This document shows, piece by piece, positions 10,424 to 20,704 of a stretch of DNA of 64,000 nucleotides. The stretch is from Lentinula raphanica. Taxonomy: Eukaryota; Basidiomycota; Agaricomycetes; Agaricales; Omphalotaceae. Made by a program: the position numbers and the translations under genes. Every line of letters begins with the position of its first letter. Position 1 is the first letter of the stretch. The DNA is taken from the NCBI GenBank assembly GCA_027919835.1, contig JANVFP010000006.1, positions 1,364,001 to 1,428,000 of the forward strand, given 5' to 3'. The notes under the pieces were generated by a model that was not told where the DNA came from, did no database searches, and saw only the letters and a list, made by a program, of their open reading frames with translations.

Positions 10424-12973
10424 ATGTCCAAAAGACGAAGCGCCAGACTTGATCCTTCTGTCGACTTGGAAGGTAGCAGTTCCAAGAGAAGAAAGGGCAA
10501 TGATGATATAGGACTTGACTCAAAGGCACGTTCTACGAAGCCGTCGAAGGTCAGAAAGAGTTCTTCCCCTGGAAAACAGACGAAGTCTTCTGCTAGGCCT
10601 GCTTCCAAATCTTCTGCTCAAACCCGAACTGGCAGTAAAGCCCTCACCAAGACACAGAAACCGGTAACTTCCAAAGCCAATTATTTGGATACTCTGGACG
10701 GAATTGCCCCCCCAATTGAAGAAGCACTTGAAGAAGGCAAGAAAGGTCAGTATCTTTTTACGCCTAGTATAGCTATGCCTTCCATCACATACCGCGGTTG
10801 TTCTGGTCTCAGACCTGGTCATTTTCAAGAGCTCACGAAGAGCCAACTCACGCTCCAGGAATTTTAAGTATCAATCTGTGCGTATGGTGTGCTAATGTCC
10901 TCTTCAGGAATCGTGCTCAACGACGAAGAGAAGACCGCAGATCTAGGCGACGATGAGGTTCTTGAAATATTAGATTCAGGTAATGTATTCCCAAACTCTT
11001 AAGTATTCGTCTCACAAAAATTGTGCGCTGCTCAGAAGATGACGGGAAAGATGACAGAAGGGACGTCGAAGAGGAGGAGGAAGAGGAGGAGGAAGACGAC
11101 GAACATTTTCTCTCTGACAACGACTTTCTACAAGACAACAACCTGGAGGATAACGTACGTTAATCTTTCTGGGTTCACTATATACGACTGATCTTTCTCC
11201 CCCTGAATAAGATGGACATCGAGGACGTTACCAAGCCTATCCGCAAGAAGAAGATACAGAGCCGGACCGACGCCAGTGCTAGCGTGAGCGCGTCTGCTTC
11301 TTCTAGGGTCAAGGGGAAGATTCTGGAAACCGATTTCGAGAACGTGCAATTGGCACGTCTGGCAAAGAGCAGCGTACGATTGGCCATCTGCGTCGACGAT
11401 ATGTGGCCCCAGGGAGACAAGCCCAGTTTGAAATTACTTCGCCAAGAGCTTGGAAAGCTACGGAATAGGGATATGCTAATTAGCTTGAAGATACTTACCC
11501 AGTCCGAGGAGGAAAAGGATAAACTCATCAAATTTGTCAGTCTATCTTTCTTGAATCTGCAGAGGCTGACCCAGAGCTTCTAGATGAACTACGCCGCCTC
11601 ACAAGTCCGATTTGACCTAGCTGTTCCTACGAGACTCCTGGTGGCGGAATATTACCAGCTCTCTGGTGGGAAGGGACAACCAGGACCTGAAGAAGTCGTT
11701 GAGTATCATCCATCGGAAACTTTAGGCACTCAGAATATTGATTAACCTCTTTCTCCAGGCAAATAGAGTGATTTGGCTATTGCATCAAAGAAAGTATCAC
11801 GAGAAACTCAACGTAGAAGTAAGTTGCTCAACAAAAGCTCTGGTGTCCTAGTTACTAAAAACGCCCCCCCTCCCCCTCTCATAAACTGTTTCCCGCCGCC
11901 TGTTGCACATCACTACGTCCGTATGCCGCCGCCGCCTGCTGCGCATCACGACGCCCGTATGCCGCCGCCGCCTGCTGCGCATCACTACGCCTGTATGCCG
12001 CCGCCGCCTGCTGCGCATCACTACGCCTGTATGCCGCCGCCGCCTGCTGCGCATCACGACGCCTGTATGCCGCCGCCGCCTGTATGCCGCCGCCGCCTGC
12101 TGCACATCACGATGCTCTTACGCCGTCTGCTGCACAACACGACGCCATTACGCCACCCACCAACAAGGAACGTACTATGGAGAAAGAACCGATGCCTTTC
12201 AGTTCTCCCCTAATCGGCAAAATCCTTCGAGCTCATTTTGTGGACTCCGCTTCCTACCCAGACAAATTCTTACTCAAACGATTCAAGACCACCAAGCAGA
12301 TACCTCCGGGCCTGATAGTTTTGATAGCAGCCTTGGTAAGAACACGGATGCTCACTGAATAAGGACGCTGGGTGACGGCTTGTTTTGCTCAAAATTTCAC
12401 AGATTGGTCACGCAATTTCTGAATGGACAGGAGGATACAGAACCTCTATTTTTCTCACCAGAGGCAACATGGAACCAACGTGAGTCTTGTCTGGATATCC
12501 GCTTACTGTACTGTACTGATGCTGACAACTGTAGTTATCGCCGTCTGATGACAACGATGACCACTGCACTGAAGGAATCTCCTGAATATGTCAAAATGTT
12601 ATCGAAATCTCTGTACAAGGAGATGAGGTAAGCTCTATTTCTCCATGATCCATCAACATGAAGGCTGATATCCTTTAGGTCTCGGGATTTTGATGATAAC
12701 GACGTTGGTCCGAAGTATAATTTCGCTCAACTTCAAGCTTTCGGTGAAGCAGAACTCAAACGAATGGAAGCCGAAGCAGGTGATGAAGACGACGACGATG
12801 AAGACGACGACGACGACGACGACGACGACGGAGGGTTACAAAGTGACGTCGAAAAGTTTCTCAACGATGTCGGAGGTGACAGCAAAGGCTCCAGCAAAAT
12901 CAGCAAAGCCGGTAAAGGCGGTGTCAGTCGAAGTAGCAAGGGCAAGGGCAAGGGCAAGGAGAGGGAGAGATGA
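10424..12973 (+). CDS. DUF6532-like protein, agaricomycete-specific family
   Basis: This is a multi-exon gene, and its exon borders in the middle are not fully resolved. Residues 1-110 are basic and Ser/Lys-rich (MSKRRSARLDPSVDLEGSS), like many TE-associated or nuclear proteins. An acidic Glu/Asp block follows at 11037-11155. A globular part at 11212-11570 (VQLARLAKSSVRLAICVDDM) is followed by a Pro/Ala/His repeat. The C-terminal part has PMPFSSPLIGKILRAHF, IPPGLIVLIAALI and a following GHAISEW, the pattern I associate with DUF6532. The tail is Asp-rich, then Lys/Ser-rich (KGKGKGKERER), and ends at the TGA at 12971-12973. DUF6532 is common in mushroom genomes, often in many copies, and has no known function. 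Upstream, 10200-10423 holds nothing recognisable. The confidence is for the family call; the full exon chain is less certain. Confidence 0.6.
11905..12112 (+). repeat. 36-bp tandem repeat inside the DUF6532-like gene
   Basis: About five to six copies of a 36 bp unit encode PPPPAAHHYACM or PPPPAAHHDARM. The unit is a multiple of three, so copy number can change without breaking the frame. The minus strand is also open (RRRRHTGVVMRS), which is a by-product of the repeat. Confidence 0.85.
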
Positions 12974-13400
12974 CGATGAAGACATCCTGCTACACCTGCC
13001 ACGTTTGCCACACCAAAGACTGCCTCCACTGCCACTTGCACACGCTCTCTCTCTCTCTCTCATCAGTCCACATTCCATATGCATCTTTTTATTTCGCTCC
13101 ATCATGAACAGCCAGAAGACCCTGCCTTGCCTACAGCAGCCTAATCATGATTATTACTTTATTTGCCCCACCTAATTCTCTCGTTACGGACTATCTTATT
13201 ACGGACTAATTCTCTTGTTACGGACTTCTTCTGCCCCCTACCATTATTGCTAGTTATGCTCACCAGGCCTGCCAGAACATCGGCCCACTATGGACCTCTA
13301 TGGACCTCTAGATATCTGCTTGTTGCTGAAATAGATTTATCTGAATAATTTTGAGAATGTTTGAGTGAACTGAATAAAACATTAGAATGCTCGAAGGTAG
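12974..13400. other. 3' flank of the DUF6532-like gene
   Basis: This AT-rich flank includes three copies of TTACGGACT near 13190-13230 and a doubled TGGACCTCTA near 13290. No gene is seen. Confidence 0.5.
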
Positions 13401-13530
13401 TTTGAAGATCCCTCGGATCCTTCGAGGGATCTTTTGGAAGCCTTGGAGATCCCTCAAGATCTTTTGGAAGCCTTGGAGATCCCTCAAGATCTTTTGAAAG
13501 CCCCTCAGAGATTCTGAGGGGCTTTCAACT
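13400..13530. repeat. Cluster of short tandem repeats and hairpins
   Basis: GATCCCTC and GAGGGATC pair around 13407-13435. A 32 bp unit (GGAAGCCTTGGAGATCCCTC and following) is repeated at 13435-13500. AAAGCCCCTCA and TGAGGGGCTTT form a clean 11 bp stem at about 13497-13526. The cluster may be a MITE-like or terminator-like structure; its function is unknown. Confidence 0.6.
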
Positions 13531-14500
13531 TAGCTGTCAGGCTCTTTAACAACCCTCTGATCATTTCAGAACCTCTCTTGTTTCTCCTCCAGACTTTTCT
13601 TTGTTCTTTGAGAAATCATCCAGGGACTTTGTTACATTCTGAGAGACTATGGTAGTATTTCCATTTACTTGAAGAGACGCCTCCAAGCAGCTTTATATGT
13701 TTGGAAGGACCTTCAAAGATTATAGAGCTCTTGCAGCAATTTCACTCTTGTTTCAAGCACTTATAGAATTTTTGAAAGTATATTGAGAGCTTTTAGGCTA
13801 CTTTGAGGCTATTTCCAGAAACTCTTATACTGATTTTAGGTGCTTCTTGAGCACTTCAGATTACTTCCTATCACTTCGGGCCTGTTCTTGAGCACTCTCA
13901 ATGACATTCCAAGCAACTGCCATGAGCTTTGTATTTACTGCAAAATTTTTTCTAAAGTTCTAAGGGCTTTTTTGATGACTCTAATCACTTGTGGACTTCT
14001 TGACAGCTTGTTGAGAAAGTCTTCAAATGATGGGAGGAGGTTACTATTTCTTTGCATCAACTATTGATTACTCTCAAACTAGAGTACTTAGATCTCAAAA
14101 TATCTGAAGGACCTAGAAAAATGTATGAAAATAGCCTGGATCATATTGAGTATCTTGCTAGGTGTTTAGAGTACCTCTTTGAATCTTATGAGTACTTTAT
14201 AATGCCCTGTCAATGCCTCCAAACAACATTTGTTCTCTTGGAGTAATAAAAACCTTTCTAGAGGGATAAATGATTCTTTGAAAGACTTAACAAGTGAAGC
14301 AAAAGTAATATACTAATCTCCCAAAATTCTACAAATAATTCTCAGACTACCTCAATGTATTTTTAAGTCTTTAGGATTTGGGGGGTGTCCCTGCAGTCTT
14401 TGGAGACTCTAGAAACCCTAGAGTCTCCAGAGTCTCTAGGGTGTGCCAGAGTAGTTTGTATTAGTCTGAGGTTGCCTAGAGCCAAGTGTGCTTTTGCTGA
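13531..14500. other. AT-rich stretch without recognisable genes
   Basis: About 970 bp of AT-rich sequence with many stops in all frames and scattered CTTGAG/CTCAAG-type words. I see no gene, RNA or TE end. Confidence 0.5.
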
Positions 14501-14504
14501 TGAT

Positions 14505-15100
14505 AGGGTGGTGTGCTCGAAAAGATCCCCCGAACTCACAAAAAGCCATACCAAGGGAGCCTGCTTGCTCCGCAACACCCATGCAATGACCTGCATAGGG
14601 TGGTGTGCTCGAAAAGATCCCCCGAACTCACAGAAAGCTACACCGAGGGAGCCTGCTTGCTCCGCAACACCCATGCAATGACCTGCATAGGGTGGTGTGC
14701 TCGAAAAGATCCCCCGAATTCACAACAAGCTACACCAAGGGAACATGCTTGTCCCGCAACACCCATGCAATGACCTGCATAGGGTGGTGTGCTCGAAAAG
14801 ATCCCCCGAATTCACAACAAGCTACACCAAGGGAACATGCTTGTCCCGCAACACCCATGCAATGACCTGCATAGGGTGGTGTGCTCGAAAAGATCCCCCG
14901 AACTCACAAAAAGCCATACCAAGGGAGCCTGCTTGCTCCGCAACACCCATGCAATGACCTGCATAGGGTGGTGTGCTCAAAAAGATCCCCTGAACTCACA
15001 GAAAGCTACACCGAGGGAGCCTGCTTGCTCCGCAACACCCATGCAATGACCTGCATAGGGTGGTGTGCTCAAAAAGATCCCCCGAACCCGCAACAAACTT
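14505..15100 (+). repeat. 92-bp tandem repeat array, about seven copies
   Basis: The word AGGGTGGTGTGCTC recurs every 92 bp (first at 14505, then 14597, 14689 and so on) to a truncated seventh copy near 15100. Copies differ by a few substitutions and fall into at least two alternating subtypes (ACTCACAAAAAGCC against TTCACAACAAGCT). Because 92 is not a multiple of three, the array has long overlapping open frames in all three plus frames. I take these as artefacts. Each unit contains a small GGAGC/GCTCC stem. Confidence 0.95.
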
Positions 15101-15189
15101 CAACATCATCATGGGATGGACCTGATGCAGATTCAGTGAGTGGTCGAAGAGGATGCTGGATTTCAGGACTAACACTTGCGACTTACACT

Positions 15190-15720
15190 AAGTGCGGCCG
15201 AACATCTTTGATATCCAGGAATGCAACTGGCCACCTGCAACATCCAGTAAGTGCGACCGAACACCTCCAGTAACAACCGAACACCTCTCGTAAGTGCGAC
15301 CGAACACCTCCTGTAACGACCGAACACCTCTCGTAAGTGCGACCGAACACCTCTCGTAAGTGCGACCGAACACCTCCTGTAACGACTGGACACCTCTCGT
15401 AAGTGCGACCGAACACCTCCTGTAACGACCGGACACCTCTCGTAAGTGCGACCGAACACCTCCTGTAACGACCGAACACCTCTCGTAAGTGCGACCGAAC
15501 ACCTCTTGTAAGTGCAACCGAATACCTCCAGTAAGTGCGACCGAACACCTGCGTGATTCAGTAAGTTTGACTGAATGCCTTCTCAACACAGTAAGTGCGG
15601 CCGAACACACCTTCAACCTCCGATAAGTTTGACCAAACGCCTTCGACATACAAACTGAGTACGCGAGGCAGATTACCTTCGATATTCAGTGAGTTCGACC
15701 AGAGTGGCTGAATGCCTTGA
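15190..15720 (+). repeat. GTAAGTGCGACCGAACACC minisatellite
   Basis: About ten copies of GTAAGTGCGACCGAACACCT alternate with shorter GTAACGACCGAACACCTC units, with degenerate relatives at both ends (TAAGTGCGGCCGAAC, TAAGTTTGACTGAATGCC). Most long units start with the splice-donor-like word GTAAGT. The minus strand is open in several frames because of the periodicity; I do not call a gene. Confidence 0.9.
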
Positions 15721-15962
15721 ACCTTCAATGTCCAGTATGCAATAAAGCTGAGATAAAAAACAAGGAGATATGAATGAGGCATATTCAGAACGGCATGAGG
15801 TTCCGATCAGCCCAAAGGTTGAGGTCGACAAGATCTGAAAAAGGCATATTCAGAACAGCATGGGGCGAAAAGAAGGCGGGCGAACTCTTGGTTCTCGTCG
15901 AGACGCCGGCAATTCACGATTGGGAATACCATGTTTCTAAAAAGGCAATGAATGAGTGAATT

Positions 15963-16560
15963 GACTTGAAAAGTCGAAGGGAGTCGGCGAATCAGAGAAC
16001 AACCTGGTGCACTTATGCTAGCTCTGCTGCCGGCAGACTGTCGAGCCAATCATGGAAGACCTGCCAAATTCACGAAACATTGCTGGCTCAACGTTCCGCG
16101 AATTTGGCAGGTCGTTCCGCCAAACAACGATTGACAGAACGGTCTGTCCGCGGCAAGACCGACGATGTGTCAATGACTCGCCGAAGCCGCGAAATGGTTG
16201 GCCAGCAACATTTCGTGGCTTCGGCGGGTCGCTCTGGCAGAGAATGGAAATCGTCTCGTTCTGCTGGCCGAAAGACGCGAGGCCGATAATAAGGGAGTGA
16301 TTGCTTGAGGGCCACCTTCAGTTTTGAGAGTCCCCGAGCTCTAGAGGCTGTGGTGAGTATAGAGTATCCTGTCCTCAAGGAAATAGCAACATACCGGGGT
16401 AATGGCAGCCAGCTAACGCCATTGTAAAACCTCCACCCATTCCAACTTGTCCCGGTTTGCGTACATCGGGAGGTGTCGCCGAAGACTCGTTGTGACGTGT
16501 ACTTGCGATTTCTAGAAGTCGAGGTGGGGTAGACGCATTGGTAATTCCCGACGCGCGGGG
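15963..16560. repeat. Hairpin-bearing repeat, copy A (left of the foldback element)
   Basis: This segment matches 19800-20440 in the same orientation, diverged but clearly related. Shared words include CAACTTGTCCCGGTTTG, AACGATTGAC and CAGGTCGTTCCGCCA. Both copies contain long imperfect palindromes. The minus strand of both copies has broken coding-like frames ending in a motif like RNDLPNSRNVEPA or RPVDFTER. It may be a degenerate gene or TE family. Confidence 0.7.
16061..16110. repeat. 50-bp near-perfect palindrome
   Basis: The arms are CTGCCAAATTCACGAAACAT plus TG, and on the other side CAACGTTCCGCGAATTTGG plus CAG, with a CTGGCT loop. Only three of 22 positions mismatch, and all three would be G-U or A-C type in RNA. 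Confidence 0.85.
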
Positions 16561-16627
16561 AAAACGAGAATTACCGTGTGCTCATCCTCCTTGTGCTCGT
16601 GCTCGTCCTCCTTGTGCTCACAGGATA

Positions 16628-19352
16628 CAGTGAAGCTTTTGTAAAAAACACCGATAAGTTATCGGGTACCTATTGCAAAAAGTTGTGATGACCCGGAGGG
16701 GGTCCCGGAAATGGCCCCGGGGGGTGGTCAGGCCTGTCACTACCTGTCACATATGGCTTATATTTACTGTTTTGGGTAATTAATAATCATCCAGATATTA
16801 AATAAGCAGTACATTTTCAAAAAAACCCGAAAATTCATAAAAATTCATAAAAAACCTAAAATGACCTGATTAGGTCAGATCAGGATATGTAAGCAAATGA
16901 CCTCATATGATAAAAAATGATGTAGGGTCAATCTAGGTACTAAAAATAGCCCAAAAAATCACTAAAAATGCAAAAAATATTTAGGTATGGTATAGAGCCT
17001 ATTGCAGGTCCAGGCACATCAAAATTACCAAAAAAGGAAAAATTTGATCATGATGTCATCTTGTAGCAAAAAATCTGAAAAAAATCCTAAAAATAGTCAA
17101 AAAATTCAGGGGTGCCTTGTTGGCCCTGAAAATGCAAAATAAAAAAAAATACGCGACAAGTGTAAAAATTTTCATCACTCCAAATCATTCCAAATCCACT
17201 ATACAGTCAGTATATATGATGTATATGCTATATTTAGCATCCTAGTACCTTTATTGGGCTAAAAATAGAACTTGATCTCATCTGATAGCAAAAAATCTGA
17301 AAAAATCATAAAAAATACTCAAAAAATTCAGGGGTGCCTCATTGGCTCTGAAAATGCAAAATAAAAAAATTTACACGACACAATTGAAAAACAACATCAC
17401 TTCAAATCATACCAAATCCACTATACAGCCAGTATATATTATGTATATACTATTTTTAGCACTTCTAGTACCTTCAATCACTGAGTATAGCTTAGGCAAT
17501 GAAAATACTCAACACAGTGTTATCAGTCACTATACTTAACATACTTAACAGTCAAAAAGTCGGAACAATGTTACTTTATATACATAACACACTCATTGTT
17601 ATACTATAACACACTTATAACAACGAGTTTTGGGCGCTTATGGGCGCTTATTTGGTGTTTTTGAGTCGAAATTCATTGATAGCACACTCAATAATATTTG
17701 TCTGGGCTCTATACTGTGTCAGGATGTTGTCTATATCATACTCCTCTAGATACAATTCAGAGAACTCGAAAATTCAACCTGTGGGGCTGGCTATATTGTG
17801 ATCTATTGAAATATAACAGTGTTTTATATAAATGTCAATGCATATGTCCATGTAATGCAAGTATACTGATGGTGGTTCATGAGGGGATCACTCCCATAGT
17901 CTACTAGAAGTGTCTGAACATGGTTCAGATACTCACTATGACTATTGGACTCTGTGATATACATGTACATGTTTCATGTACACTATAGATGTCTACACTT
18001 ACATGTCACAATACATGTCATATTCAATGACCCCCATTACAGATCTCTTGGATGTATCACATAGAGTTAGCATAGAATAGGTTGTAGGATGACTCTTTTC
18101 ATGACCCAGTAGCAGTTTGACTTCATAACATGGGTGTATGCATTGACATTTACATAAAACACTGTTATATTTCAATAGATCACAATATAGCCAGCCCCAC
18201 AGGTTGAATTTTCGAGTTCTCTGAATTGTATCTAGAGGAATATGATATAGACAACATCCTGACACAGTATAGAGCCCAGACAAAAATTATTGAGTGTGCT
18301 ATTAATGAATTTCGACTCAAAAACACCAAATAAGCGCCCATAAGCGCCCAAAACTCGTTGTTATAAGTGTGTTATAGTATCACAATGAGTGTGTTATGTA
18401 TATAAAGTAACATTGTTCCGACTTTTTGACTGTTAAGTATGTTAAGTATAGTGACTGATAACACTGTGTTGAGTATTTTCATTGCCTAAGCTATACTCAG
18501 TGATTGAAGGTACTAGAAGTGCTAAAAATAGTATATACATAATATATACTGGCTGTATAGTGGATTTGGTATGATTTGAAGTGATGTTGTTTTTCAATTG
18601 TGTCGTGTAAATTTTTTTATTTTGCATTTTCAGAGCCAATGAGGCACCCCTGAATTTTTTGAGTATTTTTTATGATTTTTTCAGATTTTTTGCTATCAGA
18701 TGAGATCAAGTTCTATTTTTAGCCCAATAAAGGTACTAGGATGCTAAATATAGCATATACATCATATATACTGACTGTATAGTGGATTTGGAATGATTTG
18801 GAGTGATGAAAATTTTTACACTTGTCGCGTATTTTTTTTTATTTTGCATTTTCAGGGCCAACAAGGCACCCCTGAATTTTTTGACTATTTTTAGGATTTT
18901 TTTCAGATTTTTTGCTACAAGATGACATCATGATCAAATTTTTCCTTTTTTGGTAATTTTGATGTGCCTGGACCTGCAATAGGCTCTATACCATACCTAA
19001 ATATTTTTTGCATTTTTAGTGATTTTTTGGGCTATTTTTAGTACCTAGATTGACCCTACATCATTTTTTATCATATGAGGTCATTTGCTTACATATCCTG
19101 ATCTGACCTAATCAGGTCATTTTAGGTTTTTATGAATTTTTATGAATTTTCGGGTTTTTTTGAAAATGTACTGCTTATTTAATATCTGGATGATTATTAA
19201 TTACCCAAAACAGTAAATATAAGCCATATGTGACAGGTAGTGACAGGCCTGACCACCCCCCGGGGCCATTTCCGGGACCCCCTCCGGGTCATCACAACTT
19301 TTTGCAATAGGTACCCGATAACTCATCGGTGCTTTTTACAAAAGTTTTACAG
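16628..19352. mobile_element. 2.7-kb foldback element with 1.2-kb inverted arms and a TA target
   Basis: The left arm, 16628-17854, is the reverse complement of the right arm, 18124-19352, at very high identity, and 269 bp of spacer lies between. The tips read CAGTGAAGCTTTTGTAAAAA on the left and, reversed, CTGTAAAACTTTTGTAAAAA on the right. Each is bordered by TA (16626-16627 and 19353-19354), as expected for Tc1/mariner-type insertion. The arms start GC-rich (GACCCGGAGGGGGTCCCGG) and become AT-rich. No transposase frame exists; the only repeated open frame (17342-17539 and its mirror 18442-18639) is a by-product of the arms. The element is probably non-autonomous. As a transcript it would form a 1.2 kb double strand. 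Confidence 0.85.
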
Positions 19353-19354
19353 TA

Positions 19355-19690
19355 TCAGCTGTTGTGCTCGTGCTCGTCCTCCTTGTGCTCGTGCTCGTCC
19401 TCCTTGTGCCCCTGGTCATCTTCATTATCACTGCCATTGTCCCACCTCCTTCTCCTCGGCCCGCCCTCCTTGTCTTGTCGTTCGTCTTGTTTCGTCTCGT
19501 ATTCATGAGGGTGAAGAGGAGGAGGAAGAGTTGGTGGCGGTGGAAGAGGGAGGAAGTGGCGGTGGCGGTGGAAGAGAAATTGGAATTGGTGGCGGTAGAA
19601 GAAGAGGTGGTGGTGGGAGCTTTGTTTCGACCATTGAATAGACAATGCATCTTGTGTGAAGTGAGATCTGGGATGAAAATCAAGCACAGT
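19355..19690 (-). other. Low-complexity open region at the foldback insertion point
   Basis: The minus strand reads GHKEDEHEHKEDEHEH right at the element border. The left flank at 16560-16625 reads EHKEDEHEHKEDEH in the same orientation. The element therefore appears to sit inside a short repeat array (GTGCTCGTGCTCGTCCTCCT). The plus strand is also open as a Val/Leu-rich chain. I cannot say whether a gene was here. Confidence 0.4.
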
Positions 19691-19799
19691 GCACTAACTT
19701 TGTGAGCCTGAAGGAGCTTACCTAGCGGGACTCATCTGAAAGGCATGTTGTTGATGATGCCTGGAACGAAGAAAGGTGCCAGAGAATGATCGGCGAATC

Positions 19800-20440
19800 A
19801 TTCAACCGGTGACGTCTCTTTACAGGAGGCGGCGAGTCAGAGAGCGACCCGGCAAACTTTGGAAGACCTATCGGATTCACGAAACGTTGCTGGCTCAACG
19901 TTCCGTGAAATCGACAGGTCGTTCCGCCAGACGACGATTGACGAAACGTTGCTGACTCAACGTTCCGTGAAATCGACAGGTCGTTCCGCCAGACGACGAT
20001 TGACGAAACGTTGCTGACTCAACGTTTCGTGAAATCGACAGGTCGTTCCGCCAGACGACGATTGACGAAACAGTCCGTCGGCGGCAGAACCAGCGGTGTG
20101 TGAATGACCCGCCGAAGCCACGTTTCGGTGAAAATTGCGTCGCACTCCTGCTGGCCGTAAGACGTGAGGTAGAGAATAGAGGAGTAGCTGCTCAATGGAT
20201 ACCTTACATTTTGAGGAACTTTGAGCTTGCTCTGAAGGCTGAGGTAAGGATAGAGTACCATGTTCTTGAGAATAGAGCAACATACCGATGTACAGAGCCA
20301 ACCAACACCCTTTGAAAATCTCCATCCATTCCAACTTGTCCCGGTTTGGCTATGTCGCGAGGTGTGCTGAATGCTTGTTGTCTGGTGTAAGGTAGAGGTG
20401 AGGTGGATGTGTTGGTGATTCCTGGCACCCGGGGAGAACG
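19800..20440. repeat. Hairpin-bearing repeat, copy B (right of the foldback element)
   Basis: This is the counterpart of 15963-16560. It differs mainly by internal triplication of a 62 bp hairpin unit (listed separately) and by substitutions. The two copies flank the foldback element at about 70 and 450 bp, so they could be an older pair of repeats between which the element inserted. Confidence 0.7.
19873..20058. repeat. Three tandem 62-bp hairpin units
   Basis: The unit begins GATTGACGAAACGTTG and carries the inverted match CAACGTTCCGTGAAATC after a six-base loop. The third copy has a perfect 10 bp stem, CGAAACGTTG/CAACGTTTCG. Copy A has only one such unit, so the triplication happened here. 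Confidence 0.85.
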
Positions 20441-20704
20441 AGGAAGAAAAGGGTCAGGAGATGACAAGACCAACACTGGTTGTTGGTTGAGTTCAAGATG
20501 CGGCGGTTAAATAAGCGCCCATCGAGCTCAATGTTGAACAACGCTCAAATTAAATACTCCGGCTTGTTTCCGTACCACCACCACCACACCTCATCGTGAT
20601 CACTCATTATTGTCACTCATTGTTGGACGCTCATTATCAGTGAGTCAATTCCTGTCCTAATTGATCTGTATTCTCATAGAACACTTGCACTACAGCTACT
20701 TAAT
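20441..20704 (+). promoter_or_regulatory. Upstream region of the zinc-finger/caspase-like gene
   Basis: This contains AAATAAGCGCCC about 195 bp before the ATG, then CCACCACCACCAC and CTCATTAT repeats. The AATAAGCGCC word is shared with the integrase-like gene (TATAAGCGCC, about 100 bp before its ATG) and with the Plavaka gene. A core-promoter role is inferred from position only. Confidence 0.35.

Noticed and set aside
14385..15273. Series of 86- and 130-codon open frames
   Set aside because: They are produced by the 92-bp period, appear in all three phases and have no start context.
14505..15560. Regular repeats that could suggest a CRISPR array
   Set aside because: Units are contiguous without unique spacers, the genome is eukaryotic and there are no cas genes.
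15169..15649. Minus-strand frames of 96-153 codons
   Set aside because: They only read through the minisatellite (RCSVALTRGVRS-type repeats).
17342..18639. Two identical 65-codon open frames on opposite strands
   Set aside because: They are mirror images caused by the inverted arms, AT-rich and without a family match.
19364..19705. Val/Leu-rich plus-strand open frame resembling membrane segments
   Set aside because: Low-complexity sequence next to the foldback tip. The opposite frame is equally open.
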